From assembly GCA_965215045.1 (NCBI GenBank), contig OZ244031.1, positions 992,001 through 1,056,000 of the forward strand: DNA of 64,000 nt, in the 5' to 3' direction. The notes below the pieces were generated by a model that was given only the letters and a program-made list of their open reading frames with translations, was not told where the DNA came from and did not search any database. How positions within the stretch are numbered: position 1 is the first letter of the stretch; the number at the start of each line of letters is the position of its first letter. The stretch is from G965215045 sp965215045 (GTDB taxonomy: Bacteria > Pseudomonadota > Gammaproteobacteria > JABABF01). Position numbers and translations under genes: made by a program. Positions 17,043 through 25,175 of the stretch are shown here, in pieces.

Positions 17043-18330
17043 AATAGTCGAAGCCCGCGGTGCTGACCGGCCCCGGGTCGCAGAAGTTGCGGATGTCGTA
17101 CACCAGCGGCGTCGCCACCTGTTTGCGCAGACGCCCCCAATCGAGCGAGGAAAATTCCCGCCATTCCGTGTGCAAAATCAGGATATCCGCCCCCCGGGCC
17201 GCCGTGTAAGCGTCCGCGCAATATTCGACCGCAGGCAGCAGCTGCCGGGCATGTTCCATGCCCTTGGGGTCATACGCCCGCACCGAAACGCCGGCCTGGC
17301 ACAGGGCGGGAACCAGGTCCAGGCAGGGCGAATAGCGCACATCATCCGTCTCCGCCTTGAAAGTGAGCCCCAGGAGGGTCGCCGTTTTACCGGCCAGCTC
17401 CTCGCCCATGACGCGGCGGACACGCTGGAAAAGCCTGGCTTTTCTCTGTTCATTGGCATGGTGGACACGCTCCAGGATGCCCAGCGACACATCTTTTTCC
17501 CGCGCCATGGACAGCAGGCCGCTGACGTCCTTGGGCAGGCAGGAGCCGCCAAATCCCGGCCCGGCATGCAAAAATTGCCGCCCGATGCGCGCATCCATGC
17601 CGACTCCCTCCTCGATGGCATCGATATCCAGGGACAGTGCCTCACAGAGGTCGGCGATCTCATTGATGAAGCCGACCTTGGTCGCCAGCAGGGCGTTGGC
17701 CGCGTACTTGATCAGTTCTGCGTTGGCGGCACTGGTATAGAGTGCCGGTATATCCTCCCCCAGCAGCGGGCGATACAGGAGACGCATCCGCTCCAGGCTC
17801 TTGTCATCGTCGGCACCGATAATAATCCGGTCCGGGTAGAGGAAATCCTCCACCGCCCGGCCCTCGCGCAAAAATTCCGGGTTGGAAACCACGGCAAAAG
17901 AAGCCTGGGGCCTGTGGCCGGCGATCACCTGGGCGACCTTGTGACTCGTGCCCACCGGCACGGTGGATTTCAATGCGATCACCGCGTACTCCCCCAGCAA
18001 TCCGCGCACGCTTTCCACGGCGGCCAGCACCGCAGACAGGTCCGGCTTCTGGTCGCCGTGCGCCTGTGCCGGGGTGCCGACTGCGATCAAAACCACCTCG
18101 GAAGCGGTGATCGTGTCATCGTATTCCGTGCCAAAAGAAAGGCGTCCCGCCGCGGTGTTTTCCTGCACCAGGAGGTCCAGGCCGGGCTCGTAAATCGGCA
18201 TCCGCCCCTGGTTCAGCATTTCGATCCTGCGGGCGTCGACGTCGATGCAGTGCACCTGGTGTCCCCACTTGGCAAAGCAGGCCCCGCTGACCAGGCCCAC
18301 GTAACCGGCACCGATGACCGAGACCTTCAT
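16999..18330 (-). CDS. ugd: UDP-glucose 6-dehydrogenase
   Basis: 443 residues, standard length. It oxidises UDP-glucose to UDP-glucuronate with two NAD+, supplying acidic sugars for surface polysaccharides. Visible are the Rossmann start VIGAGYVGLVSG, the P-x-YEPGLD segment, STVPVGTS, NPEFLREG, and the catalytic loop GFGGSCLPKD with Cys264. The C-terminal domain has DPKGMEHAR and HTEWREF. Its last 44 bases overlap the end of the convergent glycosyltransferase gene. The pairing with a polysaccharide glycosyltransferase fits a shared role in capsule or O-antigen synthesis. It is three bases downstream of cobO on the same strand. Confidence 0.96.
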   Translation of the reverse strand: MKVSVIGAGYVGLVSGACFAKWGHQVHCIDVDARRIEMLNQGRMPIYEPGLDLLVQENTAAGRLSFGTEYDDTITASEVVLIAVGTPAQAHGDQKPDLSAVLAAVESVRGLLGEYAVIALKSTVPVGTSHKVAQVIAGHRPQASFAVVSNPEFLREGRAVEDFLYPDRIIIGADDDKSLERMRLLYRPLLGEDIPALYTSAANAELIKYAANALLATKVGFINEIADLCEALSLDIDAIEEGVGMDARIGRQFLHAGPGFGGSCLPKDVSGLLSMAREKDVSLGILERVHHANEQRKARLFQRVRRVMGEELAGKTATLLGLTFKAETDDVRYSPCLDLVPALCQAGVSVRAYDPKGMEHARQLLPAVEYCADAYTAARGADILILHTEWREFSSLDWGRLRKQVATPLVYDIRNFCDPGPVSTAGFDYFTIGKPPRYAASGG

Positions 18331-18333
18331 GAC

Positions 18334-18948
18334 TCAGTACTCGACGCCCTTGCGCGCCGCCAGGCCGGCTTGAAACGCGTGCTTGATCTCCTTCACCTCG
18401 CTGACGGTGTCCGCCAGCTGCCGCAGCCGGTCCCCGCCGCCCCGCCCGGTGATAATCACGCTCTGCTCCGGCGGGCGCCCTGCGATCGCCTGCAGCACCC
18501 GCTCCTCATCGAGGTACTTGTACCCCAGCATGTAGCTCAGCTCATCCAGCACCACCAGGTACAGCCCCGGGTCCCGCAGCATGCGTTCCGCCTCCCGCCA
18601 GGTTTTCGCCGCCGCCGCCATGTCCTGGTCCCGGTCCTGCGTCTCCCAGGTGAAGCCCGTGTCCATGGTGCAGATCTCGACTTCCGGGGCCTTGGCACGC
18701 AGGTAGAGCTCCTCGCCGGTTTGTTGTTTGCCCTTGATGAACTGCACGATGCCGACCCGGTGCCCGTATCCCAGGGCGCGCAACACCATGCCGAAGGCGG
18801 AGCTGGTCTTGCCCTTGCCGTTGCCGGTCAGAAAGACCACGAGCCCGCGTTCTTCCCGGGCCCGGGCGATGCCGGCGTCCACCCGGGCCTTCTGTTTCTG
18901 CATCGCCCTCTTGTGCCGGGCGGCGCGCGTCTTCGTCGATTCAGACAT
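18334..18948 (-). CDS. cobO: Cob(I)yrinic acid a,c-diamide adenosyltransferase
   Basis: 204 residues, the CobO/BtuR/CobA family. It transfers the 5'-deoxyadenosyl group of ATP to the cobalt of corrinoids. The variant P-loop G42-N-G-K-G-K-T-S49 lies after a basic N-terminal arm; IVQFIKGKQQTGE near 70, DELSYMLGYKYLDEE near 135 and VIITGRGG near 165 are family blocks. No other cobalamin gene is in the window and no cobalamin riboswitch is evident upstream, so it may serve salvage. The start is ATG at 18948. Confidence 0.93.
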   Translation of the reverse strand: MSESTKTRAARHKRAMQKQKARVDAGIARAREERGLVVFLTGNGKGKTSSAFGMVLRALGYGHRVGIVQFIKGKQQTGEELYLRAKAPEVEICTMDTGFTWETQDRDQDMAAAAKTWREAERMLRDPGLYLVVLDELSYMLGYKYLDEERVLQAIAGRPPEQSVIITGRGGGDRLRQLADTVSEVKEIKHAFQAGLAARKGVEY

Positions 18949-18995
18949 GGATCACTTTTTGATTCCTGTCTCCCGCGGCCCCAGGATCATCCCGC

Positions 18996-19013
18996 CCCGC
19001 ACTCTGTGTGCGG
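18996..19013. other. Stem-loop in the cobO / Rieske intergenic region
   Basis: CCGCAC and GTGCGG arms around a five-base loop lie in the 127-base divergent gap between cobO and the first Rieske alpha gene. No T-run follows. AT-rich stretches further right (about 19035-19068) may hold the promoter of the Rieske operon. Confidence 0.35.
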
Positions 19014-19075
19014 CCGCGCCGGTTCAAAGGTGCTAGGATAGGGCGGATTAGCAGTTTATTTTATCGGAAAACGCC

Positions 19076-20440
19076 TTGTCTTCATCCGCAGAGCACCTGG
19101 TCGGCGAAGATGGCTGCCGGATCAGCCGGCGCATCTTTGCCGACCAGGAAATCTACGACCGGGAGCAGGAACACATTTTCCAGCGCAACTGGCTCTACCT
19201 GTGCCACGAAAGCCAGCTGCAAAAACCCGGCGATTTCATGAGTGCCTTCATGGGCGAAACCCCCGTGATCCTGGCGCGCGGCGAAGACGGCAACATTCAC
19301 GCCAGTGTCAACAGCTGCGTGCACCGCGGCCTGCCGGTGTGCCGCCATGAAACCGGCAACACCCGGCGCTTCGTCTGTCCCTATCACGGCTGGTCGTACG
19401 CGGTGACCGGGGAACTGGTCGCCGTCCCCCAGGATCGCGGCGTGCAGCACAAGGCCCCCAAGTCCCGGCTGCGCCTGTACCGGGTGCCGCGCGTGGAAAG
19501 TTACGAGGGCCTGGTATTCGGCAACCTGGACGAGGGTGCCGTATCGCTGGAGGAATACCTGGGCGATATGCGTTTTTACCTGGACGCCTTTCTCAAACGC
19601 TTTCCCGGCGGCCTGGAAATCGGCGGGGCGACACAGAAGTGGATGCTGAACGCCAACTGGAAACTGCCCATGGAAAACCAGCTGGGCGACGTGGGGCACA
19701 GCCTGTACCTGCACAGCGCGCTGCTGGGGGCCTCCCCCGCGATCAAGGAGGTGGAAAAACGCGCGCTGACCATGACCCCGGAACCGGGACATGCCGCATC
19801 AGTCATGTATTTCCCCGCCGATGCGCCGCCGGAAACCTGCGCCTGGGGCATGGAAAATGTCGATACCCGGGAGACCGCCGGCAGCATGGACCCGGAGCAT
19901 GCCGGGGTCGACGCCGAGCTGCGGGAATACCTGCTGGAAGTGCAGCGGGGCGTGGCGGAGAACCTGTCACCCGGGCAGGCGCGCATCAAGGGCCTGACCT
20001 ACGGCGTGTACCCCAACCTGGCACTCATCATCGCCCACTCCACGCTGCGCGTGTGCCACCCGCGGGGGCCGGGCCAGGTGGAATACTGGTGCTGGTGGCT
20101 GGTGCCGCGCGAGGCACCCGAATCCCTGCGTCGCAAGCTGCGACAGAATTACATTTTCTTTTTCGGCCCCGGCGGTGCCCTGGAACAGGAGGATAGCGAG
20201 GCCTGGGCGCAACAGCATTTCGGCAGTTCCCTGGCATCGATGCGCGACCAGCCGTATTTTTACGGGATGGGCGCCGGCGAAGAATACCCGCACCCGGAAT
20301 TGCCGGGCCACGCCGGCACCTGCTACAACGAGCATTTCGCCCGGAATTTTTACCTGCGCTGGCGCGACGACATGAGCCGGGAGCGGCCCGGCAACGGCCG
20401 TGGACAGTCCGCTGCGGCACCGGTAAAAATGATAGGATAA
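19076..20440 (+). CDS. Rieske ring-hydroxylating oxygenase, alpha subunit (copy 1)
   Basis: 454 residues from a TTG start; the next copy has ATG at the equivalent position, which supports this choice. Rieske ligands are C81-x-H83 and C101-P-Y-H104. The catalytic iron site is N201-Q-L-G-D205-V-G-H208-S-L-Y-L-H213, with the third ligand likely in the EQEDSEAW segment. Alpha subunits form the catalytic alpha3beta3 core that dihydroxylates aromatic or similar rings with electrons from a ferredoxin chain, not encoded here. Compared with copy 2 the first about 195 codons are almost identical in DNA, the active-site and middle region differ, and this copy has an insertion near residue 270 and a longer C-terminal tail (about 20 residues). 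Confidence 0.9.
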   Translation: MSSSAEHLVGEDGCRISRRIFADQEIYDREQEHIFQRNWLYLCHESQLQKPGDFMSAFMGETPVILARGEDGNIHASVNSCVHRGLPVCRHETGNTRRFVCPYHGWSYAVTGELVAVPQDRGVQHKAPKSRLRLYRVPRVESYEGLVFGNLDEGAVSLEEYLGDMRFYLDAFLKRFPGGLEIGGATQKWMLNANWKLPMENQLGDVGHSLYLHSALLGASPAIKEVEKRALTMTPEPGHAASVMYFPADAPPETCAWGMENVDTRETAGSMDPEHAGVDAELREYLLEVQRGVAENLSPGQARIKGLTYGVYPNLALIIAHSTLRVCHPRGPGQVEYWCWWLVPREAPESLRRKLRQNYIFFFGPGGALEQEDSEAWAQQHFGSSLASMRDQPYFYGMGAGEEYPHPELPGHAGTCYNEHFARNFYLRWRDDMSRERPGNGRGQSAAAPVKMIG

Positions 20441-20467
20441 GCACCCTTCCCCGCCCGGACAAGCACC

Positions 20468-21763
20468 ATGCACACGCCTGCAGAACAACTCGTCAGCGAT
20501 AACGGCTGCCAGGTCAGCCGCCGCATCTTTGCCGACCAGGAAATCTACGACCGGGAGCAGGAACACATTTTCCAGCGCAGCTGGCTCTACCTGTGCCACG
20601 AAAGCCAGCTGCAAAAACCCGGCGATTTCATGAGTGCCTTCATGGGCGAAACCCCCGTGATCCTGGCGCGCGGCGAAGACGGCAACATTCACGCCAACGT
20701 CAACAGCTGCGTGCACCGCGGCCTGCCGGTGTGCCGCCATGAAACCGGCAACACCCGGCGCTTCGTCTGTCCCTATCACGGCTGGTCGTACGCGGTGACC
20801 GGAGAACTGGTCGCCGTTCCCCAGGATCGCGGCGTGCAGCACAAGGCCCCCAAGTCCCGGCTGCGCCTGTACCGGGTGCCGCGCGTGGAAAGTTACGAGG
20901 GCCTGGTATTCGGCAACCTGGACGAGGGTGCCGTATCGCTGGAGGAATACCTGGGCGATATGCGTTTTTACCTGGACGCCTTTCTCAAGCGCTTTCCCGG
21001 CGGCCTGGAAATCGGCGGGGCGACGCAGAAATGGTCGCTGAACGCCAACTGGAAATTGCCGGTGGAAAACCAGTTGGGAGACGTGGGGCACGGGTTCCAC
21101 CTGCACGGCACGCTCCTGTCGGACACCCCGGCCATGGAGGAAGTGGAGAAATTCTCGCTGACCATGGCCCCGGGTCCGGGGCACGCCGCCGCGGTGCGTT
21201 ACTTCCCCACGGATGCGAGCGTCGAGCAGTGCGCCTGGGGCATGGAGAATGTCGACGCCCGGGAAGACGCCGAGCTCAGCGAATACCTGCTGGAAGTGCA
21301 GCGCGGCGTGGGCGAGCGCCTGTCGTCTGAGCAGGCGCGCATCAAGGGCCTGACCTACGGCGTGTATCCCAACCTTTCACTGATCGTCGCAAACTCCACC
21401 CTGCGCGTGTGCCACCCGCGGGGGCCGGGCCAGGTCGAGTACTGGTGCTGGTGGCTGGTGCCGCGCGATGCGCCCGAATCCCTGCGCCGCAAGCTGCGCC
21501 AGAATTACATTTTCTTTTTCGGCCCCGGCGGCGCCCTGGAACAGGAGGACAGCGAAGCCTGGACACAACAGTACCTGGGCAGTTCCCTGGCATCGATGCG
21601 CGACCAGCCGTATTTTTACGGGATGGGTGCCGGCGAAGAATACCCGCACCCGGAGCTGCCGGGACACGCCGGCAGCTGTTACAACGAGCACTTCGCCAGG
21701 AATTTCTACCTGCGCTGGCGCAGCGACATGGAGCGGGAGACGGCCGGGCGCAATGGCTCCTGA
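20468..21763 (+). CDS. Rieske ring-hydroxylating oxygenase, alpha subunit (copy 2)
   Basis: 431 residues, 27 bases after copy 1. The Rieske ligands and the iron site are at the same residue numbers (C81, H83, C101, H104, D205, H208, H213). The residues between and after the histidines change: GDVGHGFHLHGTLLSDTP here against GDVGHSLYLHSALLGASP in copy 1. These positions line the substrate pocket in this family, so the two alphas may differ in substrate. The last 11 bases overlap the beta-subunit gene, so this copy is translationally linked to beta. It probably arose by tandem duplication followed by local divergence or by gene conversion of the ends. Confidence 0.9.
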   Translation: MHTPAEQLVSDNGCQVSRRIFADQEIYDREQEHIFQRSWLYLCHESQLQKPGDFMSAFMGETPVILARGEDGNIHANVNSCVHRGLPVCRHETGNTRRFVCPYHGWSYAVTGELVAVPQDRGVQHKAPKSRLRLYRVPRVESYEGLVFGNLDEGAVSLEEYLGDMRFYLDAFLKRFPGGLEIGGATQKWSLNANWKLPVENQLGDVGHGFHLHGTLLSDTPAMEEVEKFSLTMAPGPGHAAAVRYFPTDASVEQCAWGMENVDAREDAELSEYLLEVQRGVGERLSSEQARIKGLTYGVYPNLSLIVANSTLRVCHPRGPGQVEYWCWWLVPRDAPESLRRKLRQNYIFFFGPGGALEQEDSEAWTQQYLGSSLASMRDQPYFYGMGAGEEYPHPELPGHAGSCYNEHFARNFYLRWRSDMERETAGRNGS

Positions 21764-22295
21764 GAACCTGCTCACCCGGGTGGAGCAGTTTTATTATCGC
21801 GAGGCGCGACTCCTGGACGAACGCAAGTTCCTGCAGTGGCTGAAGCTGTTGCACCCGGACGTGCAGTACACCGTGCTGTCCCGCACCGTGGTGCAGCCCG
21901 ACCCGCAGTTGCGCCGCACGGAGGATTACCTGGCCGTCGAACCGGAACTCAGCGGTGTCGGTGCCCGTGAGTGTCCGATGCGCGATGAGCAGTTTTTCCA
22001 GCTGTCCCTGCGCGCAGACCGCGCCACCAAGCCCAATTCCTGGGCCGATAACCCGCCGCCCCGCACGCGGCGTTTGATCGGCAACGTAGAAGTCATCGAA
22101 GAGACCGAAGACACCCTGCAGGTGTACAGCAATTTTCACCTGTTTTTCAGTCGCCACGGCGCACAGAACCATACGTACACGGGCCGGCGCGCAGATGTCC
22201 TGGCACTGGAGGGGGACGATTTCAAGATCCGCAGCCGGGAAATCCTGCCCGATTGGAGTACCGTGGAAGCACCCGGCGTCGGCCTGTTTTTCTGA
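21753..22295 (+). CDS. Ring-hydroxylating oxygenase beta subunit
   Basis: 180 residues, the normal size of the small structural subunit (NTF2-like fold). It begins ENLLTRVEQFYYREARLLDERKFLQWLKLL, which is the family start (helix with YxEAxLLDxxxxxxWL), and includes IGNVEVIEET and VYSNFHLFFSRHG in the middle. ATG at 21753 overlaps the alpha copy 2 stop by 11 bases. Only one beta gene is present for two alpha genes, so the alphas must share it unless copy 1 works alone. Confidence 0.88.
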   Translation: MAPENLLTRVEQFYYREARLLDERKFLQWLKLLHPDVQYTVLSRTVVQPDPQLRRTEDYLAVEPELSGVGARECPMRDEQFFQLSLRADRATKPNSWADNPPPRTRRLIGNVEVIEETEDTLQVYSNFHLFFSRHGAQNHTYTGRRADVLALEGDDFKIRSREILPDWSTVEAPGVGLFF

Positions 22296-24199
22296 TGCCC
22301 GGGGCACGCCCGCAGAACCCCGGGGCCGGGTCCCGGCACCGCCCGGCCCTGTGGCTGTGCTGCGTCCTGTTATGGCCCGGTGCGGCGGGGGCCCAGGCGG
22401 CGTACTCGCCCGGGGTCGGGCAGGATTATCCGCGCGGTTTGTACTGGGGCGATACCCACCTGCACACCAACCGGTCCCCGGATGCGGGCAACATGGGCAA
22501 TGTCCGCATGGGGCCCGATGACGCCTACCGCTTCGCCCGCGGCGAGACGGTGCGCGCACACAACGGCATGGACGTGCGCATGGGGCGGCCCCTGGATTTC
22601 CTGGTGGTGGCCGACCACGCCGAGCACCTGGGCGTGCTGCCCGGCCTGGCGGCGCGCGATCCCCTGTTGCTCAAATCCCCGACCGGCAAACGCTGGGCGG
22701 AGCTGCTGCACAGCGGCAAGCGCGCCCAGCTGGGACGCGAAATCTTCGCCGCCACGGTCGCCGGGCGCAATCTGCCGCAACTGGAAGAATTCACCCGCTC
22801 GGTATGGAAAAAAGGCCTGGAAAGTGCCGAGCGCTACAACGAGCCCGGGGTGTTTACCGCGCTCCTGGGTTACGAGTGGACCTCCTCCCGGGATGGCTCC
22901 AACCTGCACCGGGTGGTGATTTTCCGCGATGGCCCGGACCGGGTCGGGCGCGTGATGCCCTTCAGTTCCCTGGACAGCGCGCACCCCGAAGATCTCTGGA
23001 AGTTCATGGCGGACTATGCGCAAAACAGCGGCGGGGACGTGCTGGCCATCCCGCATAACAGCAACTTGAGTGCCGGCCGGATGTTCGCCCTCGAGGGCCG
23101 TGACGGCAAGGCCCTGCGGGCACCGGAAGCCGCCCTGCGCCAGCTCTGGGAACCCCTGGCGGAGGTCACCCAGTACAAGGGCGACAGCGAGGCCCATCCT
23201 TTTCTTTCGCCGCAGGACGCCTTCGCCGATTACGGCACCTGGGACCGGCAGTCCGGTATCGACCCCTCGCGCCCCCACGAGGACTGGATGTACGCCGGGG
23301 AATACTTGCGCCAGGCACTCAAGCGCGGCCTGTTGCTGAAGTCGCGCCTGGGCCTCAACCCCTTCCGCTTCGGCATGATCGGCGGCACGGATTCGCACAC
23401 CAGTCTCGCCACCGCCGAAGAAGATAATTTCTGGGGGAAATACGTGGTCGGCGAAGCCGCCCCGGGGCGGGCCCTGCGGCCGATGATGGCATCGCTGGCC
23501 GGCGGCAGCCAGGCGGCACTCGGCAACTGGGTGCTGCTCTCCTCCGGCTACACGGCGGTCTGGGCGCATGAAAACACGCGCGCCTCTTTATTTGACGCGC
23601 TGCGCCGGCGGGAGGCGTACGCCACCACCGGCCCGCGCATCGTGCTGCGCTTTTTCGGCGGCTGGAATTTCCGCCCGCAGGACGCCCATCGACCCGACCT
23701 GGCACGGGCCGGCTACGCGGGCGGCGTGCCCATGGGCGGCGTCCTGCCCGCCGCGCCCGGGCGCTCTGCGGTGCCCGGTTTCCTGTTGCTGGCGGCCCGG
23801 GACCCACTCGGTGCCAACCTGGACCGGGTGCAGATCGTCAAGGGCTGGCTGGACCGGCGCGGACAGCTGCGGGAAAAAGTCTATGACGCCGCGGTCTCGG
23901 GCAAGCGGCGCATCGGCCGGGATGGGCGTGCGCGCCGCGATGTCGGCAACACGGTGGACCTAAAAACCGCCTCCTACCTCAACACCATCGGTGCCCCCCT
24001 GTTGAGCGCGGTATGGAAGGACCCGGACTTTGACCCGCGCGCAGAGGCTTTTTATTACGTGCGGGTCATCGAGATACCGACGCCCCGCTGGACCGCCTAT
24101 GACGAGGCGCGCTTCGGCGACCGCCTGCCCGCTGAAATCCCACGCATCACCCGGGAACGCGCCTACAGCTCACCGATCTGGTACAGCCCGCCGCACTGA
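22295..24199 (+). CDS. DUF3604 family exported protein (PHP-like)
   Basis: 634 residues from the ATG at 22295, which overlaps the beta-subunit TGA (TGATG). A signal peptide is visible: basic start, then PALWLCCVLLWPGAAGAQA near 17-35, so it is likely periplasmic. The DUF3604 pattern is clear: GLYWGDTHLHTNRSPDAG (H55, H57 as PHP-type metal ligands), VVADHAEHLG near 103, and a late GGTDSHTS. The function of the family is not known; the metal-site motifs suggest a hydrolase or phosphoesterase. Its coupling to a ring-hydroxylating oxygenase operon suggests a role in handling the same substrate outside the cytoplasm, which is an inference. Confidence 0.82.
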   Translation: MPGARPQNPGAGSRHRPALWLCCVLLWPGAAGAQAAYSPGVGQDYPRGLYWGDTHLHTNRSPDAGNMGNVRMGPDDAYRFARGETVRAHNGMDVRMGRPLDFLVVADHAEHLGVLPGLAARDPLLLKSPTGKRWAELLHSGKRAQLGREIFAATVAGRNLPQLEEFTRSVWKKGLESAERYNEPGVFTALLGYEWTSSRDGSNLHRVVIFRDGPDRVGRVMPFSSLDSAHPEDLWKFMADYAQNSGGDVLAIPHNSNLSAGRMFALEGRDGKALRAPEAALRQLWEPLAEVTQYKGDSEAHPFLSPQDAFADYGTWDRQSGIDPSRPHEDWMYAGEYLRQALKRGLLLKSRLGLNPFRFGMIGGTDSHTSLATAEEDNFWGKYVVGEAAPGRALRPMMASLAGGSQAALGNWVLLSSGYTAVWAHENTRASLFDALRRREAYATTGPRIVLRFFGGWNFRPQDAHRPDLARAGYAGGVPMGGVLPAAPGRSAVPGFLLLAARDPLGANLDRVQIVKGWLDRRGQLREKVYDAAVSGKRRIGRDGRARRDVGNTVDLKTASYLNTIGAPLLSAVWKDPDFDPRAEAFYYVRVIEIPTPRWTAYDEARFGDRLPAEIPRITRERAYSSPIWYSPPH

Positions 24200-24293
24200 T
24201 CATCACGGCCGGAACGCCCGGGGACGGGCGACAATAAAACCCTTGGCGGCCAGGTGCCGGGCACAAGACCGGTGCCGATGGGCCGACGGGTTG

Positions 24294-25169
24294 CTAACGG
24301 CGCTTCTTGCCGACGATCTTCTCCAGGATGCCCTGCAGTTCCGCAAGCCCCCGGTAGGCGATCACCAGGCGCCCCCGGCCCCCGGCCTCATGCCGGACCG
24401 CGACCCGCGCCCCGAGCGCATCGCCCAGTTCCCGCTCCAGGCGCGCCACGTCCGGGTCCGGCGCACCCCGGCGCTTGCGACCCTTGCCCGCCGTCGACCG
24501 CCGCACCAGGCTTTCGGTCTGCCGCACCGACAGTTGCTGTGCCGCCACCCGGCGCGCGACCGCGGTCTGCTGCGTGCGTGGCAGGCCGAGCAGCGCGCGT
24601 CCATGGGCCATTTCCAGTTCGCCCCGGATCAACATCTGCTGCACCGCCGCGGGCAGTTCCAGCAGGCGCAAAAGATTGCTCACCGCACTGCGCGAAGCAC
24701 CGACCAGGTGTCCCGCCTGCTCGTGGCTGAGGCCCTGTTCCTGGACCAGCTTGTGCAATCCCCGGGCCTGTTCCACGGCATTCAGGTCTTCGCGCTGCAG
24801 GTTTTCCACCAGTGCCAGCACCGCCGACTCATCCTCGTCCACCTCGCGCAACACCGCGGGCACCTCCTGCAGTTGCGCCCGCTGTGCCGCCCGCCAGCGG
24901 CGCTCCCCGGCGATCAGTTCGTAGCGGCCCTCGCCGACCGGGCGCAGCAGCACCGGCTGCAACATGCCCCGGGTGCGAATGGATTCACCCAGCTGCTGCA
25001 GGGCTTCTTCCGAAAAATCCTGGCGCGGCTGTTGCGGGTTGGGACGGATGTGTTCCACGGGCACCATGCGCAACACACCGGCGGCCTTCGCCGTGGCGAC
25101 GGCATCGACACCGGCACTGCCCAGCAGGGCGTCCAGGCCCCGACCCAGTCCGCGTTTTTTCCTCGCCAT
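24294..25169 (-). CDS. parB: Chromosome partitioning protein ParB
   Basis: 291 residues. The N-terminus KKRGLGRGLDALLG is the ParA-interacting arm; the CTPase/ParB domain follows with IRPNPQQPRQDF, IAGERRWRAAQ (GERRxRA box) and LVENLQREDLN; a helix-turn-helix (LSHEQAGHLVGASRSAVSNLLRLL) binds parS. ParB loads at parS, spreads as a CTP-dependent clamp and is moved by ParA. Two perfect parS sites lie in recF in this window. It is six bases downstream of parA. The C-terminal dimer domain ends in a Lys-Arg rich tail. Confidence 0.95.
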   Translation of the reverse strand: MARKKRGLGRGLDALLGSAGVDAVATAKAAGVLRMVPVEHIRPNPQQPRQDFSEEALQQLGESIRTRGMLQPVLLRPVGEGRYELIAGERRWRAAQRAQLQEVPAVLREVDEDESAVLALVENLQREDLNAVEQARGLHKLVQEQGLSHEQAGHLVGASRSAVSNLLRLLELPAAVQQMLIRGELEMAHGRALLGLPRTQQTAVARRVAAQQLSVRQTESLVRRSTAGKGRKRRGAPDPDVARLERELGDALGARVAVRHEAGGRGRLVIAYRGLAELQGILEKIVGKKRR

Positions 25170-25175
25170 CGGCTT

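Noticed and set aside
17170..19041. Long plus-strand frame antisense to ugd and cobO
   Set aside because: Low-complexity His/Arg/Gly sequence with no motif; ugd and cobO are secure.
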